DNA from: Pseudomonadota bacterium
Lineage (GTDB): Bacteria; Pseudomonadota; Gammaproteobacteria; JAKBBU01
Length of the DNA: 51,147 nucleotides
NCBI GenBank assembly: GCA_021808365.1
Contig: JAKBBU010000008.1
Span: 1-51,147 of the forward strand
Reading direction: 5' to 3'
Shown here: one piece after another, positions 45,808 to 51,147 of the stretch
Layout: every line of letters starts with the position of its first letter
How positions within the stretch are numbered: position 1 is the first letter of the stretch
Program-made: the position numbers and the translations under genes
Notes under the pieces: generated by a model
Seen by the model: the letters and a program-made list of their open reading frames with translations, nothing else
Databases searched by the model: none
What the model was told of the DNA's origin: nothing

Positions 45808-46185
45808 CTATGCATCATCACCATGAAATTCTAAAGGCACATTGTAATTTCGAATGTTTTCAATTTTGGTCATCGCAGCATGGTTCGGTACAAAAACAAG
45901 ACTGGGTATATTTAATTGGCTTGAGCCAAAAGCTACCGCTGTACCATGATTTCCCGAAGAAGCGGTAACGACACCTTGCTTGCGTTGAGCGGGTGTGAGT
46001 GAGAGTAACTTATTAAATGCACCTCGAACTTTAAATGCACCGATGTATTGAAGGTTTTCACACTTTAAATACACGCGTGAATCTGTGATCTTGCTCAAAG
46101 GAATGGAAAAATCGAGCGGTGTTTGACGAATGTAAGGCCTGATACGCTGCTCAGCCATTAGGACTTCTTGTTGAACATTTAACAT
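45808..46185 (-). pseudogene. Truncated PLP-dependent threonine/serine dehydratase-like gene
   Basis: 125 residues of a fold-type II PLP enzyme that normally has about 320. The N-terminal part is well kept: PYIRQTPLDFS, the PLP-lysine motif GAFKVRGAFN (Lys52) and phosphate-binding SSGNHG. It stops after LEFHGDDA, before the rest of the cofactor-binding region and all of the C-terminal half. The stop lies only 3 bases from the repeat element at 45654-45804. The start overlaps the regulator stop by one base (TAATG) with GAGGAG upstream, so it was the second gene of an operon. Probably inactive. Confidence 0.85.
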
Positions 46186-46799
46186 TATAATGACTCCTCA
46201 TTTAAACTTAGATAGTTATAGACCGTTGCTCTTGAAATTTTAATGATGTCGGCAATATACTGTGCTGCATTTTTTCCAGTAAATGCACCAATTTTATAAA
46301 GATGTTCAATCAGCGATTTTTTTTCTTGTCGGTTTAGTATTTCAAGCGCTAAATGATGTTCATCCAAATAATTATGGACATAGACATTAATTCGTTCTTT
46401 CCAATCATCTTTAAATAAAGGTACAGGTTGAGGCACTAAAGATGCACAATTAATAAAATCAGTAATTGATTTATTAAATTTTTCTAACATTGAAACATCT
46501 AGATTAATACAGAGCAGCCCTACAGCTTTATTGTGTTCATCTCTGATCACGCTGCTTGTGGATTTGAGTGTTCTACCATCAAAATTTTTTTTCTCATAAG
46601 GCCCAACACAATCTTCTAATGAAGCCATTTCTTCGGGTGCAAAGTGGGAAGAATCACCTACTCTTCGTTTTGAAAAGGGATGATAAATAGCGACAATCTG
46701 ATTCAGTTTGATATCGTGTACGACCACTTCGGCAAAAGGGTGCAATAATCGTTGAACTGCTTCTGCCGTAGGCAGAAATTGTTTAATGGCTTGTTTCAT
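46185..46799 (-). CDS. YheO/DauR-type transcriptional regulator
   Basis: A 204-residue regulator with an N-terminal YheO-like PAS domain (LLHPFAEVVVHDIKLNQIVAIY; VGLLCINLDVSMLE) and a C-terminal HTH (ISRATVYNYLSLNEESL near the end). DauR in Pseudomonas controls D-amino-acid catabolism; by analogy this one probably controlled the amino-acid dehydratase that follows in the operon and is now truncated. The ATG at 46799 has AGGTG 6 bases upstream; a GTG 9 bases earlier is in frame. Confidence 0.88.
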   Translation of the reverse strand: MKQAIKQFLPTAEAVQRLLHPFAEVVVHDIKLNQIVAIYHPFSKRRVGDSSHFAPEEMASLEDCVGPYEKKNFDGRTLKSTSSVIRDEHNKAVGLLCINLDVSMLEKFNKSITDFINCASLVPQPVPLFKDDWKERINVYVHNYLDEHHLALEILNRQEKKSLIEHLYKIGAFTGKNAAQYIADIIKISRATVYNYLSLNEESL

Positions 46800-46941
46800 A
46801 ACATTCACCTGTTTTTGTTTTAGACATTATAGTCTAAGATAGACTGTGATATCAATCTTTGGAGCAATTGTCAACAGACCCTAGACAAAAGACCAAATTT
46901 AAACCATATTCAGGCCTTTAGTTGATCTAAGGCGCAATCTT

Positions 46942-47109
46942 ATGACATTCTCAACCCAAGTTAAATCCATCGCTTACCTGGAAACTCTATGTTTACTCAA
47001 AATTTTAGAGATCGGCCAACATCAGATTGAAGCAGGGAATTTTCGTGTTGCTGAAGATGTATTTGCTGAATTAGACAAAGAATTAGTCGAAGATACTGTT
47101 CCTACTTGA
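46942..47109 (+). CDS. 55-residue orphan protein
   Basis: A small ORF starting MTFSTQVKSIAYLETL with IEAGNFRVAEDVFAELDKEL near its end. AAGG lies about 9 bases before the ATG and a large hairpin follows the stop. The sequence is amphipathic helical and acidic at its C-terminus, somewhat like small antitoxins, but no toxin gene lies alongside. Codon use looks coding. Function unknown. Confidence 0.5.
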   Translation: MTFSTQVKSIAYLETLCLLKILEIGQHQIEAGNFRVAEDVFAELDKELVEDTVPT

Positions 47110-47187
47110 AAATGCGAAGTAGCGAGCGCGTCCGTCGAGTGGTATTCCCTTTGGGATTCCATTGGTCGCGTGTATATCGCATTTTTA
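47109..47187 (+). terminator. Long hairpin after the orphan small ORF
   Basis: AAAATGCGA and TCGCATTTT close an approximately 75-base stem-loop with further internal pairing (ATTCCCTTTGGGAT). The 3' arm runs into a T-rich stretch. It lies between the small plus-strand ORF and the convergent ankyrin gene and may terminate both. Confidence 0.45.
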
Positions 47188-47214
47188 TTTATTGAGCCAC
47201 ACTACTCACTTAAT

Positions 47215-48894
47215 TTAGAGGCTATTTTTTAAACTCGAAAATTTATCCTCTAAATTATTATCTCTCGGTAAAATTGCCCATAATTCTTTAAGAGGGTCTT
47301 TTCTATCTTGGAAGAAATGTAAAAAAGTATTTTCTTCAGAATAAAAAATAGGACTTATTATGGTTTCTTCTTTTTTGTCTTCATGGAGAAGCGGGTCAAA
47401 ATATTTTTTTATATCAGAGTAACTTTTAGCATACTGGATTGGCGTTTCTCCATTTTTATCAGTTTGAGAGAGATTTGCTCCTCCTTCAACCAAGATTTTA
47501 ACCATTTCTAAATTATTGGCTTGTATGGCACAATGTAAGGGAGTTTTGCCTACTTCATCAGAAATATTAACATCCGCTTTTTTATCAACCAAAAGCTGGA
47601 CAATTTTTGCATTACCTTTCGCTATAGCATAATGAAGAGCAGTTTGGATTCTCACATAAAAAGGGTCGACAGGAGTGTTGAAGACAGATTGAAAAATTTT
47701 GTGAGATTTTTCATTTAAGCAAGTAGTGTTTGAAACTATAAGTTCAACAAGCGCCTCATGACCTAATTCAATTGCTAGCATGAGTATCGTTTCTCCGCTT
47801 TTATTTCGGAGCGTAAAGTAAGAGTTCCATTCTGGCTCGCGTAGGGTGCACATTTTAGAATACAAAAAAATCTCTCGAAAAAACTCTACATTACCAGAGC
47901 GAACCGCATAATGAAGCAATGTGTTTCCTTCATCATCAGATTGCTTTGGGTCTGCGCCTTGTTCAATTAAAAATCGGATCAGTGAAAAATTTTCCTGTTC
48001 TGTTGCAAGAAGAAGTGGAGTCTTGGATTTATAAGTAGAAGAAAGTAACTCTTGTTTTTCTTCGCAAGTTTCTAGTCTATAAAATAAAACTTCCATAAAT
48101 GAAATAATTTCTTTTTCTTTCTTTTTTCTTTGATCATTACTTTCTATATCCTTTACGGAAAATTGAGCAATCACATGAATAGGTGCTTCTCCCTTGGAAT
48201 TTGATTTTCTTAAATCTACTTCCTTATGGAAGCAAAGCATGCTTGCCGTTCCAAATTGATTTGCTTTTAATGCGAGAAGTAGAGGTGTTTCATAGTTAGA
48301 ATCTACAGTGTTTAAGGACGATGAATAGATAGGATTGTTAATAAGTTGAGAAAGAATTTCATGATTTCCCTCTTTAGCGGCATCATGAAAAATGGAAAAT
48401 TCACGGTTATTTCCTCGATTGCTTGGATTATTATAGTTCGTGTTGCGATTAAAAGTTGAGTTTTCTTTTTGTCTTTGGGCTGAGTTTTGTAAATTTACAA
48501 CGCCATTAATAAAATCAGTAAGATCAGTAATTACAGCTTGATAATTTATTTTTTTTTCATCATTGTTCAATTTAATCAAACGGGTTTCAGCTTCTTCTTT
48601 CAAGTTGCGGGCTGTCCTAACTCCGTTACCATCGAGGATTGCAGTTTCAAATTGTAAAAGAGAGTTTTCAATAAAATCAATAAAATCTAGCGCTTCTTTC
48701 GTATAACCTTTACGCACGATTGGGCGGGTGAGTTCTCTTAGTTGTTGGTTGCCATTAATGCCTCTAAGGTTTATAAGTTTCTTATAACCCTTAATTTTGG
48801 GCTCAAGCGCATTAATTAAGTTGGTTTGGAGTTGTTTTAATTGAGCAGCAACTTGTTCTGCGGACATTGGTTCTAGCGTCATACCTTTTCTCAT
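47215..48894 (-). CDS. Ankyrin-repeat protein, candidate effector
   Basis: A 559-residue soluble protein. The first about 150 residues are helical and unrecognised, then an Asn-rich linker (NRNTNYNNPSNRGNNRE). Ankyrin repeats fill about 165-500, for example IFHDAAKEGNHEILSQLI, KTPLLLATEQENFSLIRFLI, TALHYAIAKGNAKIVQLLV, KTPLHCAIQANNLEMVKIL and ETPIQYAKSYSDIKKYF. The C-terminal 60 residues are outside the repeats and end FSSLKNSL. Ankyrin proteins of this build are frequent Dot/Icm effectors in Legionellales; delivery here is inference. AGAGGA lies 6 bases before ATG. Confidence 0.85.
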   Translation of the reverse strand: MRKGMTLEPMSAEQVAAQLKQLQTNLINALEPKIKGYKKLINLRGINGNQQLRELTRPIVRKGYTKEALDFIDFIENSLLQFETAILDGNGVRTARNLKEEAETRLIKLNNDEKKINYQAVITDLTDFINGVVNLQNSAQRQKENSTFNRNTNYNNPSNRGNNREFSIFHDAAKEGNHEILSQLINNPIYSSSLNTVDSNYETPLLLALKANQFGTASMLCFHKEVDLRKSNSKGEAPIHVIAQFSVKDIESNDQRKKKEKEIISFMEVLFYRLETCEEKQELLSSTYKSKTPLLLATEQENFSLIRFLIEQGADPKQSDDEGNTLLHYAVRSGNVEFFREIFLYSKMCTLREPEWNSYFTLRNKSGETILMLAIELGHEALVELIVSNTTCLNEKSHKIFQSVFNTPVDPFYVRIQTALHYAIAKGNAKIVQLLVDKKADVNISDEVGKTPLHCAIQANNLEMVKILVEGGANLSQTDKNGETPIQYAKSYSDIKKYFDPLLHEDKKEETIISPIFYSEENTFLHFFQDRKDPLKELWAILPRDNNLEDKFSSLKNSL

Positions 48895-48944
48895 TATAAA
48901 TCCTCTTGTTATTGTAGTTTTTTTCTTGTTTAAAGACTTAAGTT

Positions 48945-49046
48945 CTTATCCCATTTCGCACATTAATCAGCTACAGTAGCACCAATGCGTGTTGTGGCTT
49001 TGGTGTAACCTTCACTGTCGCTGATTAATGTGCGAAATAGGATAAG
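48945..49046. repeat. GTGTTGTGG palindrome family, copy upstream of parE
   Basis: A 102-base imperfect palindrome. The outer arms CTTATCCCATTTCGCACATT and AATGTGCGAAATAGGATAAG pair almost completely, and the inner arms (ATCAGC...CACCAATGC and GTTGTGGC...GCTGAT) pair less well. The outer left arm resembles the sequence starting at 51060. It lies between the divergent ankyrin and parE genes. Confidence 0.8.
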
Positions 49047-49174
49047 CAAGAATATTAACATAAAGTAGAGCCCTTTTCCAGAGCGCTTGAAAGTCCCTCT
49101 TTCTTCCCCATTTGCCCAAACCCTACTTTGTCGCTATCCTTCAGGCTTCGTATTGAACTTAAAAAGAGCAAAAC

Positions 49175-51058
49175 ATGGCCGCCTATAATGCAGAATCGAT
49201 CCTCGTCCTTGAGGGCTTAGATCCCGTACGTAAACGCCCAGGGATGTACACTGACACGACAAGACCCGATCACCTCTTTCGCGAAGTCATTGATAATTCC
49301 GTGGATGAAGCCATGGCGGGGTTTGCCACGCGGATTGATGTCATCCACTATAAAGATGGATCCCTTGAGGTCAGCGATAATGGGCGCGGGATGCCCGTTG
49401 ATCGTCATCCTGAACACAAATTGACGGGTGTTGAGCTCATCATGACCCGCTTGCATTCGGGCGGAAAGTTCTCTAATGATAATTATCGGTTTTCGGGTGG
49501 ATTGCATGGCGTGGGTGTGTCTGTGGTCAATGCTCTGTCCAAGCGCGTGGATGTTGAAATCAAGAAAGATGGGCAGATCTATGAAATTCATTTTGCCCAT
49601 GGTGATAAGACGAGTGATTTGAAAAGCATCGGCACAGTGCCCAAACGTGAAACGGGCACCAAACTACGCTTTTGGCCGGATGAACAGTATTTTGACACGT
49701 CTAAATTTTCCATTCCCCGTTTGAAGCAAACCCTCAAGGCTAAGGCGGTGCTTTGCCCAGGCCTGTTGATTACTTTTTTTGACGAACAAAGCGGCGAGCG
49801 CGAAGAATGGTGTTTTGAAGAAGGCTTGAAAGCTTATTTACTCGAAAGTTTAGGCGAAACGGCCTTCCTACCCGAAGAACCTTTCATGGGCCATTTTGTA
49901 GGGCAGGCTGAGGAAGTCGATTGGGCCGTGGTTTGGTCCGTTGAAAGTGGTGAATTATTGACAGAAAGTTATGTCAATTTGATTCCTACGCCTCAAGGCG
50001 GCACCCATGTGAATGGGTTGCGTACAGGTTTATTAGAAGCCATCCGTGAGTTTTGTGAGATCCGCAATCTGTTACCTCGTGGCGTGAAGTTAAGCCCTGA
50101 AGATGTTTGGGAACAATGCGCCTATGTGCTGTCGGTGAAAATGCAGGAAACTCAATTTTCGGGCCAAACCAAGGAACGTTTATCATCCAGACAAGCAGCA
50201 GCCTTCGTTTCGGGGGTCGTCAAGGATGCTTTCAGCCTCTGGCTGAATCAGCATGTTCAGGCGGCAGAAGAATTGGCGAAGATCATCATTGCCGCTGCAG
50301 AGCGGCGGCTGCGTAAAGCTCAGAAGGTGGAACGTAAAAAAATTACTTCGGGTCCCGCATTACCGGGTAAATTAGCGGATTGTTCAAGCCAAGACATGAA
50401 ACGTACCGAGCTCTTCTTGGTAGAAGGGGATTCGGCAGGTGGTTCAGCCAAACAAGCCCGTGATCGCGTTCATCAAGCCATCATGCCGCTGCGTGGAAAG
50501 ATTTTAAATACCTGGGAAGTCGATGTCTCGCAGGTCTTGGCTTCGCAGGAAGTTCATGACATTGCGGTTGCGATCGGGGTCGATCCAGGCTCAAGCGATT
50601 TAACAGGGTTGCGTTATGGCAAGGTTTGTATCCTCACCGATGCGGATCATGATGGTTTACATATTGCCACTTTGCTTTGTGCCTTGTTCGTCCAGCATTT
50701 TCGGAGTTTAGTGGAGTTGGGACATGTATTTGTCGCGATGCCGCCCTTATTTAGGCTGGATGTGGGCAAGGAAGTTTACTATGCCCTGGATGAAGATGAG
50801 AAACAGGGGATCTTAGATCGCATTGCCGCGGAGCATCGTAAGGGTAAGGTTCAAATCCAACGTTTCAAAGGATTGGGTGAAATGAATCCCCTGCAATTAC
50901 GTGAAACGACGATGGATCCCAACACCCGCCGCCTGGTTCAACTGACCCTGGAAGCAGGCGATGAGACTCTGCCCTTGATGGATATGCTCTTGTCAAAGCG
51001 GCGGGCAGGCGATCGGAAGATTTGGTTGGAGGCTAAGGGGAATTTGGCGGATGTGTAA
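49175..51058 (+). CDS. parE: DNA topoisomerase IV subunit B
   Basis: A 627-residue type IIA topoisomerase ATPase subunit that unlinks daughter chromosomes together with ParC. GHKL motifs: EVIDNSVDEAMAG, VSDNGRGMPVD and SGGLHGVGVSVVNALS. The TOPRIM domain is LFLVEGDSAGGSAKQARDR and CILTDADHDGLHI. The short C-terminal domain and total length match ParE rather than GyrB, which is about 170 residues longer in gammaproteobacteria. Palindromic repeats of one family flank the gene. Confidence 0.96.
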   Translation: MAAYNAESILVLEGLDPVRKRPGMYTDTTRPDHLFREVIDNSVDEAMAGFATRIDVIHYKDGSLEVSDNGRGMPVDRHPEHKLTGVELIMTRLHSGGKFSNDNYRFSGGLHGVGVSVVNALSKRVDVEIKKDGQIYEIHFAHGDKTSDLKSIGTVPKRETGTKLRFWPDEQYFDTSKFSIPRLKQTLKAKAVLCPGLLITFFDEQSGEREEWCFEEGLKAYLLESLGETAFLPEEPFMGHFVGQAEEVDWAVVWSVESGELLTESYVNLIPTPQGGTHVNGLRTGLLEAIREFCEIRNLLPRGVKLSPEDVWEQCAYVLSVKMQETQFSGQTKERLSSRQAAAFVSGVVKDAFSLWLNQHVQAAEELAKIIIAAAERRLRKAQKVERKKITSGPALPGKLADCSSQDMKRTELFLVEGDSAGGSAKQARDRVHQAIMPLRGKILNTWEVDVSQVLASQEVHDIAVAIGVDPGSSDLTGLRYGKVCILTDADHDGLHIATLLCALFVQHFRSLVELGHVFVAMPPLFRLDVGKEVYYALDEDEKQGILDRIAAEHRKGKVQIQRFKGLGEMNPLQLRETTMDPNTRRLVQLTLEAGDETLPLMDMLLSKRRAGDRKIWLEAKGNLADV

Positions 51059-51059
51059 T

Positions 51060-51147
51060 CTTATCTCATTTCTTACATGCATCAGCTACAGCGAAGGCTG
51101 CGCCAATGCCACAACACGCATTGGCGCAGCCTTCGCTGTAGCTGATG
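51060..51147. repeat. GTGTTGTGG palindrome family, near-perfect copy at the window end
   Basis: From 51080 the arms (CATCAGCTACAGCGAAGGCT... and its exact reverse complement) are 30 bases each and perfectly matched around CACAACAC, running to the last base of the window. The preceding CTTATCTCATTTC matches the outer arm of the copy at 48945, so the element probably continues past the window. It begins 2 bases after the parE stop. Confidence 0.9.

Noticed and set aside
48945-49046. Palindromes considered as CRISPR repeats or a replication origin
   Set aside because: Copies are far apart and without regular spacers, and no DnaA-box cluster or cas gene was noticed.

Overview
The window looks like a chromosomal segment of a Legionellales-type gammaproteobacterium, possibly Coxiellaceae or Aquicella-like. 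Three things suggest this: the AT-rich sequence, gammaproteobacterial housekeeping genes (hda, purL, clpS-clpA, glnA, xthA, uvrD, parE), and an LbtU-type porin alongside eukaryotic-like proteins (a protein-kinase fold, ankyrin repeats, multi-HAD proteins) of the kind Legionellales use as effectors. No 16S rRNA and no secretion-system gene lies in the window, so the lineage and any effector role are inferences.

Layout. 1-5864 holds two large adjacent minus-strand genes built from repeated HAD-like modules, each followed by a conserved helical tail. 5987-10259 is a compact minus-strand operon: DUF2066 protein, pgsA, AI-2E/PerM permease, hda, DMT transporter. 10488-18031 holds an unknown membrane protein, purL, a GNAT acetyltransferase, a membrane-anchored subtilisin-like protease and a 17-kDa-type lipoprotein. 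18227-26240 is housekeeping: clpS, clpA, tRNA-Pro, glnA, a DUF4124 protein, xthA, rpmE, an MFS transporter and a 2-Cys peroxiredoxin. 26707-34144 has the porin with a strong terminator, a small secreted protein, dsbA, uvrD, a CPA2 antiporter and a carboxylesterase. 34401-41703 has the kinase-like protein, an LptM-like lipoprotein with a guanine deaminase, the pcm-tolC-tolC operon and two small orphan genes. 41954-51147 has comM, a YfcH-type epimerase, a cupin, a NUDIX hydrolase, a truncated PLP dehydratase behind a YheO/DauR-type regulator, a tiny orphan ORF, an ankyrin protein and parE.

Intergenic space is rich in palindromic repeats of at least four families. Two copies of a MITE-like element lie before purL and between dsbA and uvrD; the shorter copy looks like an internal deletion. 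Three copies of a long palindrome include one with perfect 30-base arms at the window end, and two of them bracket parE. Two copies of a GTTGGGTTA palindrome bracket the GNAT/protease pair. One CGTCATTCCCGCG-bounded element lies immediately beside the broken dehydratase gene. No transposase, integrase or CRISPR array was seen.

The most novel candidate system is the multi-HAD gene pair at 296-5864. It has five HAD-like modules, two with an intact nucleophile motif and three degenerate, and a shared helical tail I do not recognise. The kinase-like, subtilisin-like and ankyrin proteins are further candidates for host-directed or envelope functions.
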